From the NCBI GenBank assembly GCA_907165135.1, contig OU015569.1:8866501-8930500 (forward strand): a stretch of DNA of 64,000 nucleotides. The letters run 5' to 3'. Source of the DNA: Oikopleura dioica (Eukaryota; Chordata; Appendicularia; Copelata; Oikopleuridae). Within the stretch, counting starts at the first letter, position 1. Every line of letters starts with the position of its first letter. A program made the translations under genes and the position numbers. The notes beneath the pieces are model-generated. The model did not search any database. It was not told the DNA's origin and was given only the letters and a program-made list of their open reading frames with translations. Shown here one piece after another: positions 47,080-58,354 of this stretch.

Positions 47080-47735
47080 TCACTTTTGATCAGTTGGATT
47101 GAAGCGTTGCGTGAGCGCGCCGTTGACTCTTATGTACATGCACTTGAGTTTCTGGCAGTAACTTGGTTGGTAAGAACTCGTAAAAGCACTCGAAGACTGA
47201 AAATATTTAAAACTTTGCAGGCAGGGGCTTCACTTACTGTAGCTTCGTAAGTCGGCTCCTTCACGACGCCTGTTTTTGTTGCTTTGACGAAGTTGACGTA
47301 CTGAAAGAAATTCTTAGAAAAAAATTACGAAGACTGGGCTGGACTGACAGTAGATAGAATATTTGGTATCATCTGAGAATTCGTCACGTTAGCGAGTATG
47401 AAATTCTCAAGAGCTTACCCTTGGGGTGCCAGCCCGGACAGCTGGCTGCGGCTTGCCTGATTGCTGTGGTTGCTTGGGACGCGACCACGTATATTCACTC
47501 TGGTCGAAAGGCGAATTACCACGACTGAAATATTGAAATGAAAAACTCTCTCCGCTTTTGCTCTCTCAGACCTGTCGAATGGATTTATTTCTAGTGAGTT
47601 TCTTTCTTCGCCGACTGTTCTACGAGAATTGCAATAGGCCTCGATCTCTTCGAGAGAGATCGGGGAAGATTCACTCTCTTTGTCGAGATCGTTGAAATAT
47701 TCACGCTTTGGGACATTTCTATTTTTCGACGTCAT
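47080..47735 (-). CDS. short docking-type protein, tandem paralogue A
   Basis: Four exons (47572-47735, 47419-47524, 47238-47300, 47080-47196) give 150 codons (149 aa), all GT-AG. It shares with its upstream neighbour a motif, SLEEIEAYCNSRR here and IDDIKAWCNSRSS there, followed by a polar Pro/Gln-rich linker and a C-terminal tyrosine motif (YVNFVKATKTG here). The chain is Ser/Pro/Gln-rich without a recognisable globular domain. A role as a small signalling adaptor is inferred from the paralogue. Confidence 0.6.
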
Positions 47736-48087
47736 TTCTTAAATAATTGAAAATTTATTTCGGACGAATTGAATTTAAATAATGTTAAGTCAAAGTTGAC
47801 GCCCTATCGGGCGCCTGGAACAGGAAAGAGATGAATAAATACTACAGAAAATAGAAAAAGGGTTTAAGGCACAATGAAAAAGGAAGATTTCAATATAAGA
47901 TTCGAATAGAAGGATAGTCCAGATGTACACCGATTCGGCAAGTTATTTCTATCAAAGTAGAATCAGCAGTAAATCAGTTGAAGGGATAGGATTAGAATCG
48001 TTTGCGGAATATAGTAACAAAGGTCTCATTTAAGGCAAAGAAATATTTTCTAAAGCACTTTTTCGAACTAAAATAAATTCGTAATGG

Positions 48088-49140
48088 TCAGCCAGTTCTG
48101 AGCTGATCAGTTTTCTCCCAATTGACGGCGACGTAGTCCACGTTGTTTGTGTTTGATTCGATTCTTGGACTAGGAACAGTTCGCATCGGTTGTTTATACA
48201 AGCTGATGTGTTGCTGATGATGCTCAGCGGAGTAACGCGGTCGATTGGGCGTTTGTGGCTGAACATTACGAAAAGGCAAAAAACCACGCTGCTTACCATG
48301 TTGTGTTCAGAATTTACAGATCGCTCCGTGGTTCGCTGGGAGCTGCGCGAGTTGCACCAGGCTTTGATGTCGTCGATTTCGATTTGCTCCTCTCGCTCAA
48401 GAATGTCGAACTCTGATTTTGACTTTATCAATAACAAGTTCGATGTGGGAGGATATTTATTTGTTTTCTTGCTCGGAGCGGATAGATTTGTCATGGAGCT
48501 TGATTTCTAAAAAGAATCTCATTCAAACAAAGATTGAGACCACTGAAATTTGACCTCACGGGTGAGCTTCTTTTTGGAGCGATTTTTCAGAAGGTACTCT
48601 TGGCGACTTCGTTCTCGCAGTTCTTCGCTCATCGGATCGTTCTGATAGAGATCGTCAACGGGTGAGAAAACACCATCGGACTCGAGTGTCTCATTCGAAT
48701 TTGAAATTCGCCCTGCAGTACAACTTTTAACAACTTTTTATGTAAATAATTAACGTTGAACTGAATCTACAATATATTTTGTTCATATCATTACCATAAA
48801 TGTTGGCGTTGTCGATGTCGGTGGTTGGAGACGGACAACTATGATTGGTGAAGGGTCGAATCTGAAGCAATATCTTAGCGATGATGTTTTGAAAATTGCA
48901 CCTTTCACCCTTCCCTACGAATTTCGATTTGACTCTGCTTGCGTTACGTTTAACTAATCAACTAAGTTCAATAAAAAAATCGTGGACGGAGGAAATTCGA
49001 TCAACTGAACCCAAAATACTTTTTTCCACGTTCCAACTTGTTAAGATATTTGTTTTGCCGAAGAAATACTATGAACTTACTTGATTCCATTCAATCTCTG
49101 GCTCTGGCTGTGGATTATAGTCGTATTGTCCTAGGTACAT
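48088..49140 (-). CDS. Gab-like docking protein without PH domain, tandem paralogue B
   Basis: Six exons (49081-49140, 48795-48861, 48555-48712, 48297-48506, 48088-48258) with GT-AG introns sum to 222 codons (221 aa) counting from the ATG at 49140. The C terminus NVDYVAVNWEKTDQL closely resembles the SHP2-docking tyrosine motif of vertebrate Gab1 (VDYVQVDKEKTQAL). Other tyrosines (NIYGRIS; DDLYQNDP; MYLGQYDY) could also be docking sites. A basic segment (KNRSKKKLTRE) and the CNSR motif shared with paralogue A lie in the middle. Gab proteins usually start with a PH domain; none is present. The true start could lie further upstream, since the frame stays open a little. Confidence 0.6.
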
Positions 49141-50120
49141 TTTTAATGGCAATGTATATCTAGCTTATCATACTATCTGTGGGCTGATCTTCGATTGTTC
49201 TCTCCTTGCTTTCAGGTAAATTCGTGGCGCAGCATAGTAATCTTGTAAGTTTTTCTACTATGCTTTGTTTCATCAACCGAGAAACTCTCTTAAAAATTCT
49301 CATCAAAGCCAATCGAAAGTACGCCTCGAACTGTGTGGCACTTTTTTAAGATTCGCGAAAACTATATTTAGTGCTTAGCACGCTCTGACGTTATCAATGT
49401 GTTAACTGATCAACGAAAATTCAGACTAATAGAGACTAAATAGACATCCTGTATTTTTAATTGTATCAAAAAGAGTATCAACAAGAGTTTTCGTATTTTT
49501 ATTTCATGTTTCAGTGGAAAATAGGCACGAACGAGCGTAATTAATGGATTGTTTTTGTTTCATTCGAAGTCGGGGAAAAAGGTTGAAGGATTGAATGCTG
49601 AGGTTATTGGGAATGTGCTAACGATTTGAAATGAATCAGTAGTGAAAAAAGCAAACGAGTTTGTTTGAATTCGGGAGTACAGAGGCCCTTTGGTACATGC
49701 ATTTGAGAACGTTTGTCAAAATAAATAAGAATAAAGATCGTTTTTTTATTGAGTTCAAATTATCGCACTAGAGTCTCTTTTAGAGACGAGAAACAGGAGC
49801 GTGTCCGTTGAAATTAAATAAACAAAGTGGGGGAGAGTCGAGAGAAAGTACAGTGTAGGCATAATGTAGTGCAGTGATTACAGAACTATTTTGGAACTAT
49901 AGTGCCGTATATCTGTCGCAGTTATACGAGTGTCAAGTATTTGTCGGCAAGAGAGGATTCCTTGAGCGATATTCGTATTTTACAATATTTACAAATGTGC
50001 ATGAGTCTGGTAAGAATAAGTAAGAATGGCGATGGCGTTAATCCTGGTCTGATAAGAGCATCACATTGCGATCGTAGGAATAAATATCGTTTTCAGCAAC
50101 TTCTTTTGACTAAAAAGAAG
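49141..50120. other. intergenic, about 1 kb
   Basis: AT-rich with no supported gene. It should contain the docking-gene promoter on the left and the integrin 3' flank on the right. Confidence 0.35.
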
Positions 50121-53100
50121 TTAGTATGAGACTGTGGTAGTGAGAGTAGATGGACTGCTCGAATCGTCGAGCTTTTCAACAGAAATGAGACATACTCGCT
50201 GTACTTTGCGCTCTGCTCGATGCATCTCAGGTTGGTACTTGTATTCGCCTCGTTGGAAGCAGCCCAGTTTCCAAAGTATCACTGTGATAATAATCTTTCG
50301 CAGGGTTGAGACGCATTTTAGCATGCCTAGTCTCTTATTTAAATAGCTTCAAATAAATCATCTATTTTTCTAGTCCTTCTCAGCCCTTAACAAAATGAGA
50401 ACGCCACCGGCAGCTGCTACGACGATGACCCACAGGGGGACTGTGAAAATTGACGGTGAGGCCTTTTCCGAGTTACCTGTGACCCTGACTGTAGCTGTCA
50501 TGTCACTGTTGGTAGCGACAACATTGTCTGCCTTGAAGAAAGTTGCTTCTTTTTCGTTCTCTTCGCTTGAAAAATCTACGGTCACATCACTTTCTATCAG
50601 AACTTTGTCAATAGGAGTAATGCGATTAAGGAATTCGGAGAATGTTGGCCGGTATGCGTACGCAACGAAATCAAAAACGATGTTTTCACCGCGACGTAAG
50701 TCCGAAATCTTAAGACGGTTTTAGATTCCAGCTCTACTAAAAGTGATTTAACGACTTACCACACATTTTATCGTTTCGCACTTCATTTTCGAATTTTTGC
50801 ACGAGTATTTCTCGAAGTCGTTGAGACCCATCCACTGGGTCCCTCTCTTCTTTGGGTTGGCGGACTCGAATTCTCGATTTTCACGTCGTCTTCGGATTCC
50901 ATTACGTATATTTTGCGGATCTTTACTGTCGAGGTTCTCGCATTCGATGTCGTTTCCGTTTTTGTCAATTTTGATGTCCCAGAGATACAGTAAGAAACCG
51001 CCCGAGTTGAACTCCTCCATTGGCCAGTGAAACTCCAAGGCCACTCTTGGAATGGTCAAGCTTGATTCCGTGTAGATACTGTATCGATGCTCAACCTGAA
51101 CGATTAATCGTCTGATTTCGATGAACTCACTCGTGATAACAAACCTTCGGGCCAATAAGCAACGCTTTGTTTGGTAAGTTCTCTTCTGTTTCTTTTATCT
51201 CGTCGATATTAAGCTTAAAGCGGGAATTAAAAGCGACTCGCTCATATTTACGGTTACCTGTTGATCCTTGGGGATTAGGCGATAAGAGAATTGACCAGAA
51301 TCGACTGTGCTAGTTTCGATTTTCAGCATTGGATCGAGCTTGATGCGCATTATGTAATCTGTTTCGCCGTCGTCTTTCTGGTGTGAGGTAGTGTTCTTCG
51401 AAAGGTGAAAGGATATCTCGTCTTGCGAGACGATCGTTGCCTGTTTTTGAAATCGAAGGCGAACTTGTGCCTTGTCGTTGTGCTTGAACGGATTACCCAG
51501 GACGCAACGCAGGGAAGTGTACAGATCCCTCAAAACACTTTAATACGAGGTATACCAGAAGGTAAGCTACCTATTGCTCAGTTCACTGTCGTTCTCTTCT
51601 TTGAAGCACTTTACATTGGTACTGTCCGGGTCGATCTTGTCGTAACCGTGATAAAGAACATGTTTAGGGTAACGAACTGTGAAGCTCGCCTCGTGGGCGT
51701 CGTCTTTATTGTTACGACTTGTAACCAGGAAGCCGATCAGTTCCTCTCTGCCAAGCGTGAATGTAGTTAAACTGCGTTTCTGCTTTCGGTTCTGCTTTTT
51801 CTGAAATTTCAGATGTTCCTGGATAATTTCTTTGGATACTTACATTATTCGTTGGATTAGTAGAACTCCACATAAACGTCCCATTCATGTCTTTAACTCC
51901 CATCTGGAACTCTCCGAAAGTCTGTAAGTTCGACTTGCAGATCAAGTCGGGACCGCAGTTGTTCTCCACTTGGATTTGAATATTTTGGGAGGAGCTGTCG
52001 AGAGAATCGAGAATCGGAATCAAGTCCGATGATTCTGCACGTCGGGAACGGCCCTTTCCTGCCAAATCCCACGTCAGACGAACGTCGATAGGTGACAGTT
52101 TGTCATCGTATTGCCTAACAAAATGCGTAAGATTCAAGACATTTATACAACCATCAAGGAAGGGAATCCTTGAAAGCATCTAACCCTTGTTTTCGCAGAT
52201 AAAACTTGACATCTTCTACGCACTCTTCTTTCCCAAGCTCGAGCGAGATGTCATCAGAGAATACAGTTTGCGCATCGTCTTTGTCAAAGGAAACACGAGG
52301 GCGTCCTCTTCTTAGACCGTCGAGAGTAATGTTGTAGTTGATCTGAAAAATCAATTAGACTCTATTAAAAGCTAAATTGACTCACAATTATATTCTTTTT
52401 CATAGAGTTTGAGCGTTCGTTGAAGGAAAAACAGAAATCGAGCGTGATACTGCGTTCATTTTCGTCCAACTTTAATGATTTCTTATTTGGCTTTAGCTTG
52501 GATTGAACATCAATGATCGGCCTTGATTTGAAAAGGAAAACGCTCTCGCTCAGAGATCCAACGATCACGTCTGAGTACCCGTTGTCATCGAAGTCCGCGG
52601 CAGTGATTGAGTACCCAAAGCCAATTACTTCCTCGCTGTTTTCAGTTTCCAGCACTTGAACATGTTTATTTTCCTCGGTAAAAGTTCTGTTTCCATGATA
52701 GATGTAAACTTTGTTTTCACCAGGGGCAGCGATCGCTAAGTCATCGATCCCATCGTGATTGATGTCACCGACATTTCTGATGCTCTGACCAAAACGAGAT
52801 GCGTACGGACCCTCTAGTTTTATATATTTGCCACCTTCTAGGTCATTTTTAGAGCTCCAGCTTGGATTGTCACGGCTGAGGTAAATCAGGACCAGGCCTT
52901 CAGTACTTCTTTATTTCGGCTGAGATACAATTCTTTTGGATCTTTAGCGCTTATGCTATTTATAGATAGACAAATTTGTTATTAAATGAAAATTTTAGGC
53001 CGTTCCTAAGCTTATCAGTCTGATTTATATAAACATGGAGTGGAGCGCCGACGACGATATCGAGTTCGCCATCACCGTCCAAATCAATCGTTTCGACAAC

Positions 53101-54173
53101 TCGTCCAAAGCCGGAGATATCAGCTATTCCACGAACACCGTCCCTTGATTTCCCCGGCGGTCGAATTGTAGACTGCAAGTTGAATTTCTTTCCATCACTG
53201 TCAATAGTGTAGAGGTTGACTTCATTGAGATGATCTCCGCCGGAAATTAGAGTGATGCCAGGAGAGTTCGATGTTAAATTCGCTGCTTTCAAAGAGGTGC
53301 CCAAGTACGAGTTAGAAAATAGCCCCTTGTCCGGCTTATTGATGAAGTCTTCTTCGATCAGCGGCTCGTAGATCCATGTGTATGGATTCGGCAAGTCAAC
53401 GTCGAAGGTCATAAATTTATCCATAAAGACGTTGTCCAAAGTGTTAGTAGGCAGTGCAGACACAATATTTCCTGCATATTGAAGCATATTTGGCAAGCCC
53501 ATATAAAGTGCTGTCAAAGCGTCATCTCCGATAGTGGTGGGCGACCATTCCGCCGAGAAACCGGCGTTACAGAAAAGATAATTCTTCAATGACGGGTCGG
53601 ATGTACTCGACAGCGTGGTTTTATCGAGACAAGGGTTGAAAGAACATTCTGGATCGTCCTTGATCCTGAGCGAGCTGTCGAGTATCATGCATTCGCCAAC
53701 TTGGGTGTTGATCTTTTTGTTATTTTTCGAGAGCCAAAGCCTCGGAGAGCAGACAGCTACGTCGCCGTCCGGCCCAGCACTGGCGATCGTGTAGCCAAAC
53801 ATTTTCCCAGTCTCGTTGAAGCTCCAGTAGTAATCGACATTTTGGCCCTGTCTAGCAATTTGACGGTTTCGGCTTTCAACGCATGACGAGACGTCTACCT
53901 TCTGGCAATCGGGCTTGAGTCCGGACGCGTTGAGGGGGCATTTGTACAGGGATCCTTCCGAGCTGTCAGTTGGCGCTCCAATTAAAAGGGTCCACTCGGA
54001 TTGAGACTGGTGCAATTCGAGGGAAGCACCAAAATAGCCTAAATACCTTGCTCAAGGTGTAATTCTCGTCAGCTCTTACCTTTATTGCCCAAAAGAACTC
54101 CGCCATTAATAACATTTGATTGTTGAAGATTGAAGGCAGCTACTAAAGGGGAAAATATCGCCGATGCTCGCAT
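50121..54173 (-). CDS. integrin alpha subunit (no I domain)
   Basis: Cell-surface adhesion receptor subunit pairing with a beta subunit. Exon 1 (54080-54173) starts MRASAIFSPLVAAFNLQQ, a leader leading into YFGASLELHQSQSEW...IGAP, the first beta-propeller blade. Exon 2 (53006-54038) and exon 3 (52386-52908) hold FG-GAP repeats with calcium loops DLDGDGELD, DINHDGIDD and DFDDNGYSD. No I (vWA) domain is inserted. Thigh and calf domains follow. A transmembrane stretch, VPLWVIVVAAAGGVLIL, ends near 50391. The cytoplasmic exon gives VILWKLGCFQRGEYK, a variant of the conserved KxGFFKR motif, and a 50-residue tail ending at 50121. Intron 52909-53005 is GA-AG; the join before the cytoplasmic exon has no standard donor/acceptor pair. 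Confidence 0.9.
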
Positions 54174-55221
54174 TCTCAGAAGGCTTCTTTTCTGTCTCTT
54201 CCTTTCTTTGTCAACTCATATCTGAATTAAAAATGCAATGAGTATTTTTTTCTCTCCGCCTTCAAGAAAAAAATGGGCGCTGCCCCCAAGCGTGTTCAAG
54301 TCGTGAGTCCGAATAGATTCACAATAAATTCTTAATCACTCTAGTTCACACTTTTGGTCGTGAATGGGAAGAAGGATCGATTGATATCTCTCAAGTCGCT
54401 CTCAGTCTGCTAACTTCAAATCGATTTTCCGGTTTCAATGGTTAGATCGATTCTGCCGCATGTTTTCCGCTTTTTTCGTTACCAGATATCCGTAATAAAC
54501 TATTCATAAACAGTAAAACTCTCTAACTATATTATCCTTCGCCGAAAAGTCGAAAAATATCTTTGAGAAAAAAGCGAAAGCTAATTTTCGGGTGAAATTT
54601 CTTTGTCTCTGGATAAGGGGCGCACATCTGACGCCCACTTTGATCAGAAAAGCCTACTTGACAGGAGGGTATGAAATTTTATTCTCGGTGGGAGAGTGAT
54701 GCCGAGTGGGTCACATACAAAAAGTGGTCAACGCTTTTTGGGGCACCCATCGACGGTCACACATGCTTATCATTCCTCATACGATAAATAGCCGCCACAA
54801 CGACCTATTTAGAGAGGATTTGTTTGTCTTGATATAATAAAGATACAAACGCGCGAAAGTGGGCTCTTACGTTTGTCAATACAGCCTTTTTATATATCAA
54901 AGAGTATTTCAAACAGATGCAAACCTTGGATTGAAGTTTTAACCGATATTGAGCGTCCGATTCATGCGAGATAAATTATTCCTTGAGTTCTCTTTTCTTA
55001 GCAAATTTTCTTACAGTTCCGCTTTTTGTTTCTTCGGCGTGTTCTAAGGGATTCTCTCGCTTTCACATATGAAATGGGGGATAATAGAGGAAACAATTAA
55101 CCCAAGCGCGGTCAATTACTAACCAACTGTCGAGGAGAAAATCTCAGTTGGATTCGGCGCCGCCGCACTCTCCCGCCACAGTCGAGCGGGTTTTTGAAAG
55201 AAAACTCCCGCGAAATTCTCC
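54174..55221. other. integrin 5' flank and spacer
   Basis: No gene. AT-rich, with an AT-rich TATATAT stretch near 54890. The integrin promoter should be in the first few hundred bases. Confidence 0.35.
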
Positions 55222-55690
55222 CTAAACACGCCCCAAACTGGAAAAATTTGCGGATGAGTGGCTATATTTGCTGTCCGCCGACAGTTCATTGTTTGCTCCG
55301 CCAAGAAAAACCCGAAATCGAGTTATTTTGCAAGTTCTTGCGAACGCAGCTGGCAGCCCTTTCATGGCATTTGGTATTGACGATTTCGCGAATTTGATAT
55401 CAAATATAAAATAGTTATCCGCTCTGGCGAAATTAAAGGGCTGGGAGAATCGCAAAACTAGCTTATTCATCTTGAACTCACCAACAAAACCTCCATTCAG
55501 GGGTGACCTCTGAGATGAGCTTATCCCGATCAAGTTCAGAAGCGAGAAATTGCCCCTTCTGTAATATCAAGCCGAATCGTGTAAAGGCGTCACGCTCAGT
55601 TGCTTCAAAAAATCTTTTGATCAATCGAGGACGTTTTGGATTCGGGGATTTTGTAGTCTCGCGAGATCAAAAACGGATTTATGAGCAGAT
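55222..55690 (-). CDS. unrecognised protein, 3' part
   Basis: Exon about 55495-55690 reads SPNPKRPRLIKRFFEATERD, then QFLASELDRDKLISEVTPEW. It is joined in phase over a GT-AG intron of about 70 bp to ADNYFIFDIKFAKSSIPN, then ITRFRVFLGGANNELSAD, to a stop at 55222. No start codon was found, so it is 5'-incomplete. No domain recognised. Confidence 0.45.
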
Positions 55691-56011
55691 CGTGGCTTCC
55701 TCATTTTGATCTGGGCTCGATTCAAGTTGAACGATATAAATTCATAAATCACCCGCGCGTTTCCGCAATAAAATCATTCCTTTCGCCTTCAAACGATTAG
55801 GTCAACTTCGAGAGACGTTCCTTGTAATTTATGATTGGTACACAAATATGTTGGCTAAAAACAACGACTCGGGAGCGGGAACATCACTAGAACAGGCCAA
55901 GCTGAATTAACCATCAAGTTTTGTTTCCACTAAAAACAGCTCTTTCCATCAAAAAATGTTTATTTCCTTTATATAAATAGTGTTCTCGTGGTGATCTGGG
56001 CGAGCTGGTGA
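55691..56011. other. spacer
   Basis: About 320 bp between minus-strand genes. Nothing recognised beyond likely 5'/3' flanks. Confidence 0.3.
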
Positions 56012-57050
56012 TCAGCTCTTTGCAGTAGCTAAATTGTCAGATAGGTTTTTGTAGCAGATGCCCATTTTCTGGCGCGTCTTGAGGGATAGTTCTCTGGCAG
56101 CTGCGCCAATCTCTTCCGAATTTACATGTTTGGGGTAAATTGGATCTGAATATTTATTTTTACTCTTGGCGGCGATCTAATTTGCATAGACTCACCGAGG
56201 ATTTGAATGGGGAGAACGTCGCGCCCAGCATAATCTTCGTGATTAGCGATCACAATGGGCACAATAGGCACACGCGCCCGCAGTGCTGTCTGAAACGCCC
56301 CAACTTTGAAGGGCAAGAGTTCTTTTGTTGGTGCTCGCGTTCCTTCTGGAAATATGACGATACAGTATTTCTCGCTCGAGCTCAATCTGAACAATGGGAT
56401 AAGTCGAGGGTTTAACGCTTCTGAATGTTTACCGTTGCTGAATGGAGTTCATCGTCGCAAGAGCCTGCTCGCGGTCGGATCGATCGATGAAGGTCAGCCC
56501 CAGCTTGTGAAAAACAACGGAAACGGGACCCAAGCTCTTCGCAAGAGACGCTTTGGTAACCACGGAGCCGTGCAAGGGGATAAACTTGAGCAGGGGACAA
56601 ATATCGAGACCTACGTTCTTTTCTAAGACGGGCGAAAGCGGGGCTTAATTACCTGACTGATGATTACAAACAATGACGCAGTTCTCATTTGGGATCTCGC
56701 CGCGAATATCTATCTAATTGCATGTTACCGAATATGAATCAAGAATCCACGTTGAGTTTTTAAAGTTCCCTTTTCGATAATTAAAATAAAGGATTCACGA
56801 ATTCAGAAGCACTTCCTTGGTACGCCAAATGATACTCATGAAGAACGGGACGATGCGGGTGGCTTCGAATTTCGCATTTGCAAGGAGCTGGTACACCAAC
56901 ACTAAAAGGACGGAGCAAACGAAAGTGGTATCGCTTTTTACCTGGGATGACGAGTATTTGAGCGACAAGGAAGAATTCTATGCGACGGAATATTATGTCG
57001 ATTCTCGGCGAAGATTTTACTGTTGAGGTTTTTTTAGTGGGGAATTTCAT
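56012..57050 (-). CDS. AGPAT1/2-like: 1-acyl-sn-glycerol-3-phosphate acyltransferase (lysophosphatidate acyltransferase)
   Basis: Makes phosphatidic acid from lysophosphatidic acid and acyl-CoA in the ER membrane (family knowledge). Six exons sum to 254 codons (253 aa; vertebrate AGPAT1/2 about 280): 56942-57050, 56813-56901, 56653-56713, 56433-56610, 56196-56386, 56012-56145. Hydrophobic N-terminal segments (RRIEFFLVAQILVIPVLVYQ) are followed by the four acyltransferase blocks: NHQSGLD (H-x4-D catalytic motif), GLTFIDRSD, FPEGTR and VPIVPIVIANHEDY. Both the NHQSGLD junction and the EIDIRGEIP junction come out only with the chosen GT-AG introns (56611-56652 and 56714-56812), supporting the model. 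Start ATG at 57050. Confidence 0.92.
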
Positions 57051-57729
57051 TGAAATGATTAATTTTAAAAACGCTTTCCTATTGTCCCGCGCAGGAGGCC
57101 ATAAAACCTATATTTCATTATTATAAGGAAAACGAAATTCGAGAGGTTAAGAAACGAGCTTCCATAATTTAAAACTTTTCAAAAGTTCAAGGAGCTTGAA
57201 TTTGATGGAGACTTACCCTAAGTAAAAGAGCCAAACTCTCATATGAATGTCTCTTGTTAGTAAATTGCTGTTCTTTCGCCTTATTGCACAAACTCTAAAC
57301 ACTTTTTCCCTGGCGTCGTTCTAGAGGTCATGTTCGGAATTTATAAAATCAGTATTTGCAAATAGTGACTATTACAAACAGAGCATGCTTCAGCGAAGAT
57401 CACTTACTGGCCAGTCAATAGATTTTTAATAGCTTTGTCGATTTTATTACATAATGATACATTTTTGATATAAGCAAGGCTGTTGAAGTAATTATGGCTG
57501 GTGTTGGGCCCACTCTGCGCGAAGTTTTTGAATTATTTCATCGTCGTTGACTAAATGCTTGCACATCCGCTTGTTCTGCACTTGTTTCGGGATCAGTCCA
57601 GCTTTCTCGCGTAGCACCCCTAAAAATCAGTCAGCCTTGTGAATTAAGAAGAAAGTTCCGGGATGATCAAACGTGGGTATAAAAAGGAGTCTCCCTGTCT
57701 GTTTTGCTCATTTGAAAAAATAGCCAGCG
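57051..57729. other. divergent promoter region
   Basis: Separates divergently transcribed genes (56-57 kb minus, 57.7 kb plus). No gene supported. Confidence 0.35.
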
Positions 57730-58312
57730 ATGGATGAGCAAGAGATGGGAGAGCAAGATTTGAAAATGAAGAGACTCTTGGACAACGCCGATGCTCTTAC
57801 ATATATACTCAACACTCTGCAAGTACTGAAATCTAAGGAAGGCGAAGAAGATGAGTTTCTCGTTAAATTGATGGATGATGAACGTAAAGCCCAAAAGGAA
57901 AAAGAGAAATTTGATATCGAAAATCGTTATAAGATGGAGAAGATTAGAGAACAAAGAGACAGAGCTGAGGAACGGCTCCATAGACTATGCATAGTAAATA
58001 ACTTATAATGATAATTAGCCGTATTATTAAAGGTAGAGCAAAGCAAAGAAACGATTAAAGGACTACAAGAAAACGATGGCGGAGCTTACCAAACAATATT
58101 ATTCGTTGGATCATAAAAAAAGCGGAGACACTGCCTTAGAAGCAACAGAGTCCTCAGAGCCTTCCGCAAAGAAAACAAAGCTGACTGAGCTCGAAAACTC
58201 TGACGAAGATGAATCTTCGTCCGAAGTATGGGTTGTATTCGAATCAAAGATATAGAAAAAAGTATCAAATCAGAGAAATAACCCAAACAAGGCTCACCAG
58301 TCCCGAAAGTAA
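57730..58312 (+). CDS. coiled-coil protein, 3' end ambiguous
   Basis: Exons 57730-57993 and 58037-58225 (43-bp GT-AG intron) are in phase. They encode a charged coiled coil (LLDNADALTYILNTLQVLKS; KAQKEKEKFDIENRYKMEK; KKRLKDYKKTMAELTKQYY) then an acidic tail (LTELENSDEDESSSE). With a 30-bp intron the chain ends KAHQSRK at 58312. Another frame further on reads VRGLDGKLYNFWEVDSTLK to a stop at 58368 and looks more protein-like, but I could not find a standard splice reaching it. The family is not recognised. Its 3' end meets or overlaps the opposite-strand glycosyltransferase. Confidence 0.5.
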
Positions 58313-58354
58313 GAGGACTAGATGGCAAATTGTACAACTTTTGGGAAGTCGACT

